64,000 bases of DNA from contig OY743171.1 of assembly GCA_963555705.1 (NCBI GenBank), forward strand, positions 25,848,852-25,912,851, in the 5' to 3' direction. Position 1 is the first letter of the stretch, and the number at the start of each line of letters is the position of its first letter. The notes under the pieces were generated by a model. The model ran no database searches, was not told the origin of the DNA, and saw only the letters and a list, made by a program, of their open reading frames with translations. A program made the translations under genes and the position numbers. Positions 34,138 through 46,412 of the stretch are shown in pieces. Source of the DNA: Ligustrum vulgare (lineage: Eukaryota > Streptophyta > Magnoliopsida > Lamiales > Oleaceae).

Positions 34138-34405
34138 ATTAAGAATGATAGTTATCACCAAAATACACACACATATTCCCGCCCAAAATTCACTTCCTAA
34201 ATCTGGAAATTATTATTATTATTTTATTAAAGTAAGATAGTCGTTACCAAAATACACACACATATTCTCGCTCAAAATTCACTTCCTAAATCTGGAAATT
34301 ATTATATTATATTATATTATATTATATTATATTAAAGGAGGATAGCCATCACCAAAATACACACACATATTCTTGTCCAAAATTCGCTTCCTAAATCTGG
34401 AAATT
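34138..34405 (+). repeat. Three tandem Helitron head-like repeats
   Basis: Three copies of about 70-105 bp (34138-34209, 34210-34300, 34301-34405) each have 'gatag.c.tcaccaaaatac' style openings and end with 'cttcctaaatctggaaatt'. They are joined by TTA or TTATA tracts. The same head occurs at 27945-28010, and a shortened relative at 45961-46010. They look like Helitron 5' termini stacked in tandem just after the 34132 terminus. Confidence 0.7.
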
Positions 34406-36070
34406 GTTGTCAAAAAAGAAAAATACGATAATTAAATATAATTAATAAAAGTTAGTATTAAATGAAAGTTGGTAATAAAAGGTGGATCATTAATTTCAAT
34501 GGCCAATTAATGTATATGATTATATTTATAAAAAAAATATATAATAAAATTAGTTCAAGCTAATTGTTTCAATTTTTAAATTAATACCTTAAGGTTGTTA
34601 AATTGTACAATTATGTTACAAATATAAAATTCTAATAAATAAATTTAAAACCATAATTTTATAAGAATTAAATATTAATAAAATTACAATTCAAAAAATC
34701 TTAAACCATATTTGGACTAAACATATAAATATTACAAAATATAGTGAATACGTGTTTTTTTTTTTAATGCCTATAATTTTATCCATGTTTTTTTTATAAT
34801 CATACTATTATTTTGAAATCGAAAAATATGCAATATAAGGGTCAAATCGAAAATCTCAACAAAAACTTTAATGCTAACTTACAAGTGAGAGTCAACTATA
34901 AATATGTCATCCCTAAAATCACATCAAAGATTAAAGTTAAAAGTTTTATTTTGAAAAATTAAATTAAATTATAATGAAAGATTTAAAAACTATACAATAG
35001 GAATTGAGAGCAATAATAATTTTTAATTTTAGATTTTTTTAATATTTTATTATTATTTTTAAGATATAAATAATTTTTTTATATAAAACCATATTTTTAT
35101 TTAAAATTAAATGTACACAAGACATAAAACATTATAACAATAATAATATTTTTTAATTTTAGAATTACTCATTCAAAGAAAACATAGATTAAGTGTTGTT
35201 AATTATATTTGTTAGGGTAATTTATTTCAAAACTTTAAATACTAAAAGTATTTTAACCCATGAAAAATTGTTCTAAAACTATTATATTAATAATGAAATA
35301 CTAAAAGTCAGAGAATGAAAAGAAAAAATTAATTTTCAGAATGGATGTATTATATAAAAAAATAAAATAATAAAAGCATATTGTATTTACAAAATGGAAA
35401 GTGCATATGTGGAATACAATATTCAATTTACAGTTTACAATTGCTTTAAGTGAAAACACGAAAAGAGTCATAAAAAAGGAAAGAGGAAAGAGTTAATGTT
35501 AAATTCCACATCGAAAGAAAATGATGAGAGAGAGAATTCAATGCTTTACATATAGGTTGTTTGGAAAGGAAAATTTGAGTGGTTGGGGCTGCAAAATTAT
35601 GGTCCGCGACTGCGGTATAATCTTGGAAGTCGACCCGTAAGATCTGGTAAACCAAGTACCAAGTCTGCTCGTTTTTTCAAAAATCGGTCGAGTCAACCGG
35701 CTTCATATTCGATTTTTTAACATTTTGTGATTTGTCGGTTGGACCGGATGGTTTGTTTCAGGTTTACCAATTGGGCTGGACGGTTTGTTTTGGGTTTACC
35801 CGTTGGATTAAAGACTTTAAGAATTTGTTTTTCATTTTAAGTTTTAAATCAATTTAAATTACAATATTTAAAGAAATTTCTTGGAAAATTGGAAAGATAA
35901 ATATAAGAATCACAAAAAAATTAATGTATGTGTAATTATACATTTTTTTTTTATAATTAATTGTCTTTCTCTGTTTCTCAATTTTAATTAAATATTTATT
36001 TCATATGTTAAATATAAATTCGATATAAGTGAAAAACAAATGAATGTGCATTGCTCAAGTATAACACTAG
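34406..36070 (+). mobile_element. AT-rich Helitron-like body ending at 36070
   Basis: Very AT-rich and without coding frames. It ends with 'gtgcattgctcaag', a degraded hairpin, then 'cactag' and T, resembling the tails at 34132 and 46080. With the heads at 34138-34405 it could form a non-autonomous Helitron of about 1.9 kb. A slightly GC-richer stretch at 35580-35820 contains repeated 'ggacggtttgtttt.gggttta' phrases. Confidence 0.45.
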
Positions 36071-36420
36071 TTAAGAGTAATGTTATTAGTACATTAACTC
36101 TAGTTTAAGTGGTAGTACTTGTGACTTTAAATGACATCTATCTATTATATTAAAGATGGATAGTGGCAAAATTTTCCCGCCTAAGATTTCCCCCTAAAAC
36201 CGATCAGTAAAGCTGCTCCTATTGAAACTTTCGCTGGAAGCCTCTCACAATCGAGAAGAATTGAAGCTTTCGGTGAAAGCTTCTCACTACCAAGAAGACT
36301 CCCGCCAGGTTACCTGCTTTATTTCAAGTCGACGAGGCGCTAGGGTTTAATTTTTTCTCTCTCCAATAAATAGCTGTGATTTTCTCCTCTCTGTAAGATT
36401 TGGCTACCGAATTCATCTGC

Positions 36421-36609
36421 GGTGACTTCCAGTCGGTTTCTTCAGCTCGACTGGTCAGATATCTTGCTTATTGTCGTCGGCTTCCCGTTTTATTCTCCGG
36501 TGCACTGCGATAGTTCATCTACGGTGACTTCCAATCGATTTCTTCAGCTCGACTGGTCAGATATCTTGCTTATTGTCGTCGGCTCCCCGTTTTCTTCTCC
36601 GGTGCACTA
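36421..36609. repeat. Two-copy 102-bp tandem repeat
   Basis: Copies starting at 36421 and 36523 share 'gactggtcagatatcttgct' and 'ctccggtgcact' with few differences. An open frame (36422-36610) spans both copies, but it has no recognisable domain and is better read as 5' untranslated-like sequence of a captured fragment. Confidence 0.85.
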
Positions 36610-37497
36610 GGACAGTGCGATTATGATATGTTTTGGGTTTGGGTTTGTGGTATTAAGTTCATGGGCTCTGTTCACTGCAAACTATTTTCGGGCTAGGTGA
36701 GGTGATTTCGATCGTTGCCCATGATTCTGCCGACTTGAGTTCTGATTTGGGGAGCTAGAGTGGTGATTTGGTGTTCAAGGTGGGATTTTGGTGGTTGTTT
36801 GTTCACCTTTGTTCTGCTTGCTTCAGTCCGTATCCAGCCACTCCAGCTCATTTGCGGTCTGGGCTACATCAGTCGTGATTTGCAGTTATTTTTTGCATTG
36901 ACACATCTTCATTACCTTCTGGGAAGTAATTCTTCTTACTCTAAATCGTTGTTTAATTTTGATTCGTGAGATTTATGTTGAACTATCCTTTGTTTTTGAT
37001 CTTAAAGGCCAGTAGTCATTCTAGATAGATCATCAAAGAGCAGAGTTATGAAATTAAAAAGAGAGTTATGTTTCTTATGGGCTGTGAGGTGATTAGTGTA
37101 CTGCCAAATTAATGAATCAGAGTGTGGTCCTTGTGCTACATTCAAATTTTGATGAAATGAAAATTTCTGAAAAGGAAAGCTAGAACAGAGAGGTCAGATC
37201 TCCTTATGGCTTTGTCTTTCTTCCTTTGATTTTTGATTCTTATGGTGATTTGATACGCTATATATGCTATTTAAGAGGATGATGACGAAGATCTTTGCGC
37301 TAAATGAACGGATTGCAGCCAGCCATCAGAGCTTTTCCATTTTCCATTCCAGTTTCAAAATTTTCTGTTTTTAACTTTTTTTAAAGCATTAGTGGATTTT
37401 GATAATTTTGTTGTTTATTGTGTAATCAATTTTGATAGAAAGCAAAGACGACTTCTACAGAAAGTAATCGGGTATTTTTCGTTTTTTATCAATGCAG

Positions 37498-37566
37498 ATA
37501 TTCGGAGAACAAAGGCCAGATTGCTTGAAGAGGTCCCCAAATTGCAGAGGCTAACCGTTAAGAACG
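37498..37566 (+). pseudogene. Exon fragment of a SYP7-type Qc-SNARE (syntaxin)
   Basis: After an acceptor-like 'aatgcag', one exon-sized frame reads IRRTKARLLEEVPKLQRLTV, which matches the N-terminal helical region of plant SYP71-73 syntaxins as I know them. No neighbouring SYP exons were recognised and the SNARE motif is absent. It is best explained as a captured gene fragment. Confidence 0.55.
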
Positions 37567-39924
37567 TTTAAGTCTTTCTTGCCTATTTTATTCTGTTCAT
37601 TTTATCCTTTTGATAGATAGATTGGTTTTTAACTGATTTTTTGTAATTTAACATTCTGCCATTTATATCTTTACTTGTGGGCTAGAGTTGGGTTTTTAGC
37701 TTGGAAAATTGATTTGTTGATATTTGGAAGTTTTGGAGGTGGATTCTATATCAAGACTTGATATTTGGAGAATGAAATCTGTTCGAAATCAATGGTGTTA
37801 TGTCATTGACACATAGTATTGTTTCCACCATTTTCTTTTGAGGTTTTATGACACTGGTAACAATCAAGAGGACCTGAAAGCACAATCTTCAATGCGCCAA
37901 TTACTGTACAATCCAAAACTGCAGGTTGTGTGTCCACTTCCATTTGATGAAGCTAAATTGTGGAAAGGACAAAGTGAGCCTGGACTGAAGCAAGAGATTC
38001 AAAAGCATTTCTGAAACATTAGGTTTCTCTACCTCCTTTGAATATACTTGATTATCATCCCAGACGATACAACATTAATCTTTAACCAAGGGTAATTTGT
38101 GCTAGGGGAATAAAACTTATCAAGAAGCAATCATATATTCCAATTCTTCCATTATGTTGATTTTTCCATTTTTGGGGTCTTAAGTCTTGGTAACTATTCT
38201 GCAAACTGCAGTGCTATCATGATTCATGACTTGTGTTGGATGTGAGAAGTGTCGTCTATTGGGAAAACTTCGAGTTCTTGGTCTCGGGACTGCATTGAAG
38301 ATTCTTTTCTCTATTGATAGCCAGAATTATCCAAATCAACCTGTAAGTTCAACGTGTCATGGATTAATGTTACCCGATTAAAGGCAGTAGTAAAAGTATT
38401 CTTTCTTACTCTTATCTCTCAACTGCAATTGCAAAGAAACGAAGTAATTGCTTTGGTTAACCTGCTTGATCGACTTTCAGAATCCATCAAATATGTCCAA
38501 GAAATTGCCCCTTCAATTGAGAAGAAAATGGAGAAATTCACTTCAGAGCCTCCTGCAAAAAAAAAAAAAAAAAATTAACTTATGGCAAAAAATACAGGGC
38601 TTCGGACCTTCGGTAAATTACTACTCTCTACTGCGTGTAAACAATGCTTTCTTCACAGCACTTTTTATATGTCTTGAAATGTATTCTTATTAAGTCATCT
38701 TTTCTTTCTTTCAGGTCAATGAAACTCCCAATATAACCGATCATCTTTAGATGTATTTTTTGTATCAATTTCGGAAGTCAGATGTAGAGCAAGTATAGCA
38801 ACTGACTAGATTTTTGGAAAAAAATCACAAAAGAATCATATGGTATATAGGAACAAAACTTTTGAAATCTATTAGTTACAACATTTTTCCAACATATTTT
38901 TTTTCTCTTACGAAATTCGAAATTTCTCTTCTACGGTATTTCGACCGTCCTTACATGTGAAATGATATTTATACTGTTTTGCTCTCTAATGTTTTTCGAC
39001 TGCCCGTTTAATTGTAAGATTGCCTCATTTTTGTAAGCATTGAGGATTGCATGTACTAATTTTGGTATTTTAAAAGAAAAATTGGTACATGTAAGTAATT
39101 CTTAAGAAAGTGATAATTATAAGAAAGAATCCTAAGAAAGAATCTTATTATTATTATTATAAAGGAGGATAGTAGCATCTATTTCACAATGTTGGTATAT
39201 TGTGAGTTCTTGGTATAGGTATATTAGTAGTACTATGGTTTAAGTGATACATTTTCTTTTGTTAATATTTTTGAATTATGTGTATGACAAATTTCTGTGA
39301 ATTGAGTTTGGCAGCAATTTTTTTTTTTTTAATCTTCTCTGAACCTTTGCTTGCAGTATTCCTAATGGCGGAAAGATGGCAGGGTGTCTCAGGTTTCTTA
39401 TCAAATCACTGCAAGTGCGGGTTCGTTACTCTGATTAGTCAGTTATGCATAGTGTTCTGAATGCTACCAAGTTTCTAATTATTTGACTTTAATGTGAGGT
39501 AGACTTCTCGAGAAGAAGGCAAAGGAAAGATGAGTCTAAAGAATGACTATATCTGACTCTAGAAGAAAAGCAGCAGATAAAATAGATTTAGGAACAAAGG
39601 AAATTGGAAATGTGAAGAGCATTGAAAGCAACGAAATCATTGAAAATCAGGTTCCAAAATCTGAGTCAATAGAGGAAGGTCATGATTTAAATGGTGGATA
39701 GTAACATTACAATTATATATTTTATGGGAATTTAAGCAAAGGAAGAGTGGGTTTTGGAAGACAATGTGATTTTATTTTTATTTATTTTTTTAATCTTGAA
39801 GGGCATGCTACAAAATTTGCATCGTTGAGGGCACAAGATGTTGCTTTCTTTTGATCTATGTTTTTGCATTTGCAGTTTCTCTAAGTTAGCTTCTTACCGT
39901 GTTCATTTGTATATATCTTGAGCA
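37567..39924 (+). other. Exon-like fragments, not identified
   Basis: Two stretches look coding: 37843-38010 (frame with SSMRQLLYNPKLQVVCPLPF) and 38425-38575 (LQLQRNEVIALVNLLDRL then YVQEIAPSIEKKMEKF, coiled-coil-like, ending in a poly-A-derived Lys run). Neither could be assigned to a family. Intron-like AT-rich DNA separates them. At 39143 a Helitron-like head (TCTTATTATT…AAAGGAGGATAG) begins. Confidence 0.4.
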
Positions 39925-40480
39925 GGTTCCTGGAAATGATAAAGATTCTTTTCTTATTTCTTTTGCCACGAAAACCTTTGATGCTGGACAGATTACATCT
40001 GAATTGCATGTCATTGAGCTTGGAGCCCTACCAGGTGGATATATTATTTTCTCTGATTGTCCAGATTATTGTCTGCTTATCAGCCTTACTCAACTCTAAA
40101 AATCTTTTGCAGGGAACCCATCATTTTCTAAAAAAAAAAAAGCAATTTTTCTCTCTCCAGGTTTGCTGATGATTTTCTAGTGGCAATGCAAGTATTTCTT
40201 CATAGGATAACTCTTCTCCTTTATGATTGTGTTTGTGTCTTTATTTAATTGAAGGAATATATTCTGCAATTTTAATTTCATTAGCATTATCCTTTTGCTA
40301 TTTGCATATTTCCCGTAAATAGAGTTGATATATGTGATCACGAAGCTAGACTTCTCTTCGTCTATGATTTGGAATCTAGCACAGCAATATATAGAAATAG
40401 GATTAGTCAAGATCCCATCTTTTTTATTTTAGAAGCTCCCTCCATTTGTTAGAGGTTTCTATGCAATCAATAGGCGAGGC
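39925..40480 (+). pseudogene. Clathrin heavy chain fragment (N-terminal propeller), broken
   Basis: Consecutive exon remnants of plant clathrin heavy chain. 39925-40034 encodes [20 protein letters not shown] and then [11 protein letters not shown]. 40113-40191 encodes GNPSF… and FADDFLVAMQ. About 40330-40430 encodes IYVITKL, a frameshift, then [20 protein letters not shown]. About 40432-40480 holds a damaged GFYAINRRG. These are in the order of the beta-propeller region of the real protein, with introns between the first two and inside boundaries lost further on. The poly-Lys tract replaces part of the second exon. Only a small part of the ~1700-residue protein is present, so it is a captured, dead fragment. 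A Helitron-like head starts at 40497 directly after it. Confidence 0.85.
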
Positions 40481-40496
40481 TGGATTTTACTTGCTA

Positions 40497-41343
40497 TCTA
40501 TCTTAATATAAAAGAAGGATAGTATAGAATGTAATCCCGCCACAAGTTCCCGCCCAAGGGAAGGGGAAAAAAAGAAGGAAGAAAAAAAAAATTCATGCGA
40601 AGAAAGTTGGCAAAATGGATCCCACTTTTGTATTTTTTTCAAATTCAAATTCAAATTGCCCCAACAATAATACTGACACAATAAAGTTTATTTTGACCAA
40701 AAACTTTGCAACGCAGTGTCATCTTATTTTCAAAACCTGAGATACTTCACTGCCTCTCATCATTTCTCTCAGTCTGTGCGTAAATCTCATTTTTCGCACA
40801 TACAAACACAAAAGATTTCGCACATATGAACACAAAGAAAATCATTGCAAAAAATTGTCCAATAGTTGCGAAATTTTTACTGTGATTAATTATCACAATT
40901 TATTCTTGCAAATTTTTGACTTAGTTTGCAAGATCTGTGTTTTTTGCCCAATTTTGTAGTTGTTATTTGGCTTTTATTTGCAATTTTTTCAATCTTCGAC
41001 CAGAACTGTAGTTGTTCGACCAAGGAATGGTTTCATTGGTGTCGCTGGAGGTATGGGTCAGATGCATTTGTGGTTTGAAACCCCACACCAGTTACATTTT
41101 TGAAGACATTTAGGGTTATTCAAGATTCTGGGTTTATCTAGGTGTTTTTTATATTGCTTTTTCGTTCCGATTTTGCTAACAAATCAGGATTCTGAGTGTT
41201 ATATTTGTGTCGATGTTGATTTTTGTTAACCTTAACATTGAAATAGCAGAATATTTGCAGACTTCCCCAAATCTGATAGCATTAATTTTTTCTGCAGATT
41301 ATATTGAAATTTGTTTTGATTTTCTTATTTGAATTTGTAGAGA
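40497..41343. other. Helitron-like head and AT-rich DNA, no gene recognised
   Basis: Begins TCTATCTTAATATAAAAGAAGG, close to the heads at 36137 and 42961, and continues with 'cccgcc' phrases as those do. No coding frame of note follows up to 41343. Confidence 0.45.
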
Positions 41344-44300
41344 TGTATCCCTGCAAAATGTGCAGTCTTCGAATAAAGGCATGGACTGGTGGCACAATCC
41401 AAGTCAGGTATGTCTCTGTTTTCTCTTACTTACTCATAAGTTGGATGAAATATTAATGTCAAAGTGTACAAGTTTTAGATTTTCTCTTTTAATTACTGAT
41501 AATTTGAGAGCAGTTGTTGGGTATTTGCTACTGTTTGTACCTGTTCTTCTAACCAAACAAAGAAAGTGAGTGCAGCCGAGATGCTTCTGTGTTGAATTAA
41601 GGTGCATCAGTCCTGGGTGTTAGCATTGAAGATACTTTTGATGATAGTTTAGAAGTTAATAGTGAGAAAGTTACCGTGAGTGTTGATAGTTTAGAAAATT
41701 ACTGTGCGTGTTGAGGAGCTGAATGATCTCGACATAAGGTTTTATAGCATGTCCACTCATTGTCATTTGATTTTAGGAACATGTATTAGCAACTCTTTAT
41801 CCCCTCTCTTTCTGAAGTGAAGGTGTTTTAAGGAACTCCCTCATTTAAATACATACCTCTTTTGATACTCTGCCTCTTGCTACACATTTCTTGTGATGTT
41901 GATGATTTAGGGGGGGTAATTTTGAGGCTGCAATGGAAATTAAGAAACATAAGTTCCTTTTATGAATTTCTTGGATTTCCTATAAAATCGGCATTGAGTT
42001 ATATGCTCTTCTATCCACAGCTCCTTGGAGTTGGGTTTCAAGGGATGAGAGAGTGGGGTCCACAGTAAGGATATGAATAATTTGCTAAAAAGACTTAATT
42101 CCAAGATTTGAGTGATAGTGAAATAGGTGAAGAATAAATTAGAAGATGGGGCACTCTAGCTAATTGTTTAGCTCATTTTTCAGATTGTCAGTGGTATCAA
42201 AGATAAAACTACCTACAAAACTCGTGATAAAACTGCGTTAAACCATTGATCGGCTTGTGGTTATCAGCTACTGTGTTTCTTGAATTCCCATACCTCTTAA
42301 TTTTATATTTCATATATGCCAGGTACTCAACATCTTTTGTTCCCAAGAATGAGATTCCATCTGAAGAGTATGTTCTTGAATTTGCAGGTAATTGCCAGAT
42401 ATTTATTTTAATGTTTATGCCACACAAATTTATTTGTGCCATATATATCAAAAGGTAGGAAAAATCACATTTGGCACCTAAGCAATATAATCTTGGGTCT
42501 ATTTGAGAACATGATGCTGGATAAGTTCAAATCTGAAACATATAAGAAAAATCAAAATAAGTTCATTGTTTTTTACTTCTTAAAACTGGTAAAATGTAAT
42601 TCAACTTTGCTTTTGTCTGATGTGGGTTGCAAAATTGTTGTTCTATTTGTTTTTGTGAAGTAGCCTTTCTTAAAACTGGTAAAATGTAATTCAACTTTGC
42701 TTTTGTCTGATGCGGGTTGCAAAATTGATGTTCTATTTGCTTTTGTGAAGTAGCCTTTTAATATATGCTTCTCAAGAGCTCTATTTTAAGAAGACATAGT
42801 AGAATTTAGGGATGGTAGCATATATGCAGCTGTATAGTTTTCTATTGCTGATTAAAGATAATAACTTACTTTTTATTTCATTTGAATTATGATAATTGTG
42901 AAATCAACAATTTGTATTTGATTTTTTGATCAAGTACCTATCTATCTATCTATCTATCTATCTACCTACTATATTAAAGTAGAATAGTTGAATAGTTTTC
43001 CCTTCCAAGTTCCCCCCCCCCCCCAACGTCCCTTTTTTTAAAAATAAAAATAAGAGATTGTAGAGCAAAAAAATTATCTGGTAGTTCCTTTTTGTCCGGT
43101 CAACCATGACCTTCCATATCATATTTTAGATTTTTCCTTCCCCCACACTTTTCCTTTAAGTTCAATTGCACTCCAAATTTTCGGATTTTTCAAATTATTA
43201 TTGGCTATAGTGCTAACAGCCTATGGTGTTTGTCAAATAATAGGAACTATTTTCCCGCTCAGCATGTAATCGCTACTTCAACCTAGATCTCGGTAAGTTT
43301 TCATCATATTTTTTTGAAATGAAATTGAAGAAGTTAATTCCCTCGACATGGGTGAATTGATTAATTTATTTTTTCTTCTTATATTCAATAATGAGCATGG
43401 AATTTTAATCACAGTAAAAAGAGAAATGGAACCTTATTCAATGAAATCATCCCTCTCTAATTTGACTTTCGGCAACAGCACGTGAATGCCAAAAGGTAAG
43501 CCTTAAGCCCTTTCATGATTATTCCTTTTTTTGTCCAAATTTAAGTAAGCAAGATGGAGAATGTATTTTCGAAATAATTTGCCATTTTAGTTTTGATATT
43601 TTAGTAACTCCTTAGAGTTTTGCATGATTACTGCATTCGATCTCCCAAATATTTTCAAAAAGTAAACAATGAAAAATGACGAATGAACTTTAATTTTAAC
43701 CTAAAATAGTTACTTACCTTAAGAAAATCATATATGTTTTATTAAGAGATTATCACGGTTAATTTTCCTAGAAAAAATTCCTTTTAATTATATTTTAATT
43801 TTGATTTGATTATAATGGTATTTGTTAAAAAATTAACATTAATAGATTTTAAGACTCCATTTTAATGCTTTAATTTTGATTAAATTGGTGGGATTTTGAT
43901 GGGATTGATTTTGCAGTTAATCGTGTTTGGATAATTTCGAATTTTGGGCAGGTATGTTGCCAAAGCTGCTGGGGGAAATAATACAGAAAGTGGAGGTGAG
44001 CGAGGAACAATGGCCACAGCTCCAAAACGTTGTTGCCTGTGGGTGCGTTTGCAAGCAGTGACAATTATTACAATATCTTTTCCGAATTTTTTTATTTTAC
44101 TTTTTAGTTTTTATATTTGGTGTTTTGTTTAGAAATAAAAACTGTGCTCTTTTTTCCTTTGAGGAATGTTATAGCTAAATTAACTGTACCATTTCCATTG
44201 TTAGATATCATCCAATGCAATAGAAGCCAAGGATGATGAAGAAATCCTGCATAAATGGGCAGTACCTAAAGGTAGCCATTTTTCTATTCAGGTGTTGATT

Positions 44301-44510
44301 TGATTAGGCTCTCCATAAGCTTATGTTTCTGACTCTGCTGATTATCAACATATGCTTTCTATCATAAGAATTGCAACCAATATAGTATTATTTTGATTCA
44401 AATTCGAATTTGCTTCAATTCTCTTAGTTTCACATATCCTCCCCCCCCCCCTTTTCAGGAAGGTCTAACAGCAGAGGAAATGACTAACCTTAGGAGTCGG
44501 GGCAAATGCA
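41344..44510 (+). other. Several exon-like fragments, not identified, plus a Helitron-like head at 42961
   Basis: Exon-sized frames with splice-like edges: 41343-41407 (NVQSSNKGMDWWHNPSQ before CAGGTATGT), 42323-42386 (YSTSFVPKNEIPSEEYVLEF before GCAGGTAATT), 43954-44046 (LPKLLGEIIQKVEVSEEQW), 44203-44271 (SSNAIEAKDDEEILHKWAVP) and 44459-44509 (EGLTAEEMTNLRSRG). Not recognised. A run of TCTA (42941-42964) leads into 'ctactatattaaagtagaatag', another head. A run of C occurs at 43012-43024. They fit the pattern of gene pieces carried by Helitrons. Confidence 0.4.
42579..42758. repeat. Two-copy 90-bp tandem repeat
   Basis: The copies from 42579 and 42669 are almost identical ('cttaaaactggtaaaatg' to 'gtgaagtagcctt'), differing at only a few bases, so the duplication is recent. 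Confidence 0.9.
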
Positions 44511-44581
44511 GGTTATTCAGCGTTCTATCATCTGATGATTGCGTCGATGAGATTTTTTGGGCATACAATATATTCAAATAG

Positions 44582-45906
44582 AATTAACATATGGACTCTC
44601 CTTAACCTGTGATATTCAATACTGAAGCTTTCACTTTATGAGTTGTTTTTTTATGTTATCGTTTTCTTTTTGTTTTTGGCACAGGTGACCGTTGTTGGTA
44701 AATTCAGTTATTTTATTTAATTATACGAAAATGATTTGTTTGTAAGATATTATGGTTATTATTATTTTAGACATTTGTTGGATCATATATCTTTAAAAAT
44801 TTATTTAATTATGGTAGCTGATACGTGAACTTTTTTATTTCCAGATTTTGGAAATTTTGAATTCTGCAAGGTACTAATGAGGTGTACATTGATTATCTTT
44901 TCCCTAAAGAAATACAAACGATGAATCTCAAAATTTTGGAAGCAGCATACAAGTGGAAAAAGCAAAAAATCGTTTCTGATGAGGATTAGTTGGATGAGTT
45001 GTGATTCAATTTCCTCTTCATCCTAAGTTTTGAGTTTGTAGCAGGGTGTCAAATAGTGGCATCCCTTTTTTAGCCACCTGATCTACGTTATTAGTGTTCC
45101 CAATTTACTCTCCTGTTGTTTGAAGATGTGGATGCATCCGTGATTAGACGGAAATTTCTTTGTAATAGAGAATGCATGATGTATCATTACATTTTGTTTG
45201 TTCATGAAAGTATGGTTAATTTTTTATGTATAGTAGAATGTACTTCAAACTGATCGTGACTATTGATTGAGTTTGGTTTCTATATGTTGGATTTTTTTAG
45301 CAGTGAACAATATTTATTTTCTTGTGGTTAAAAGCCAAGGTAAACTTATTTTTCAATCATTGTCAAATGAACACTAGAAAGTGACATTTATGGGGTTTGA
45401 AGAAGTTGAGGTGAAGAACATGATTCATTGCAAAAAGAATGTAAATGTGTTAAAAGCAAAATCTTTATCCATACAAGAAACCCCATCATTGGAAAAACAA
45501 CCTCAAATGATGATGAAAAATCCTATTTCCACATTCCTCCAACAAGCCCATACTCTTCCTATTCATACTACCATCATATTTAAATGTTTATTATAATATG
45601 TGATTCTATAAATTACATTGTAAATGTGTTTAAAGCATCTGATCAATCCTATTTAAACGTTTATTATAATATGTGATTTTATAAATTTTATTTTTCTGAA
45701 ATATATTTTATATTATTAACTATTTTTAATAAACTATGCATCCGTTTGGAGGCTATGTTTTATTTTTAGAAAATTCATGTTGAAAATTATTCTTTGTGAT
45801 ATGTATTACATTGGAAATGGAAAAAAATGGATAATATATAATAGAATTTCTGTAAAAAAAAATAATTTTTTTAGAAAATTCATGCTGGAAATTATTTTGA
45901 AGATCA
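44582..45906. other. No gene recognised
   Basis: AT-rich. A frame at 44870-44990 has weak coding character with a Lys-rich end (KWKKQKIVSDED) and may be the last exon of the captured fragment before it. 45540-45700 contains a short duplicated phrase ('ttataatatgtgatt.tataaat'). Confidence 0.35.
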
Positions 45907-45963
<57 letters not shown>

Positions 45964-46080
45964 CTAATAGAATAGCCGTTCACAAAAAATATAGACGTAT
46001 ATTTCTGTCAAAATACACTTTCTATATTCTATTCATTGTTATGAATGGAATCCCGTGCATTGCACGGGTGAAAAAACTAG
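45907..46080 (+). mobile_element. Helitron head and tail close together, with TA microsatellite
   Basis: TC at 45907 starts a TA tract (45908-45961), followed by 'aatagccgttcacaaaaa', a head related to those at 34138-34405, and only 120 bp later the perfect hairpin tail ending at 46080. It could be a minimal Helitron of 174 bp nested at the end of the larger one, or the tail may serve both. Confidence 0.55.
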
Positions 46081-46250
46081 TGTTTAATTATAGTCCAATT
46101 AATCGGAAATATGATACGCTGACACTTATGCTGACGATTAATATCATTGATGCTCGACAACATTATTTTAGAAACAATGGGCCAAACATAGGCATAATAA
46201 TTTGGGTGCACCAAGCATTCATGTAAACAAATGTGATGGATTAACATCTG

Positions 46251-46412
46251 TTTGTTGTAAATATTATATTTTATTAGTGAATGACAGTTATATTCCTGTA
46301 ATCCAAGGTATTATTACCTTATGTATCTTTATTCTTCCCTATAAATATGAGCTCTAATTCATAATAAAACATAAATTTACTCACCTCTTTATTTCTTCTC
46401 TCTAGTTTATGA
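46251..46412 (+). repeat. Putative short LTR (copia-like)
   Basis: A stretch with TATA-box-like CTATAAATATGAGC, an AATAAAAC signal and an end TTTATGACA, followed by CGTAATCCGTAC. The layout recalls the 194-bp LTR at 26057 with its CGTTATCAGCACG site. The partner LTR was not found. Confidence 0.4.

Larger units (their letters stand above)
36137..46080 (+). mobile_element. Helitron, or nest of Helitrons, with captured gene fragments
   Basis: The left end is TCTATCTATTATATTAAAG at 36137 after A. The right end at 46080 is CCCGTGCATTGCACGGG (46052-46068), a perfect hairpin, then 'tgaaaaaactag' followed by T. Both fit Helitron termini and insertion between A and T. Inside are exon-like fragments of several unrelated genes on the plus strand with intron remnants (a SYP7-type syntaxin at 37498, clathrin heavy chain at 39925, others not identified). 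Three further head-like sequences at 39143, 40497 and 42961 suggest nested or successive insertions sharing one tail. No Rep/helicase frame is present. The span as one element is inference; the two ends themselves are clear. Confidence 0.6.

Noticed and set aside
45753..46226. Open frames with Ile-Tyr repeats
   Set aside because: They are translations of a TA microsatellite at a Helitron head.
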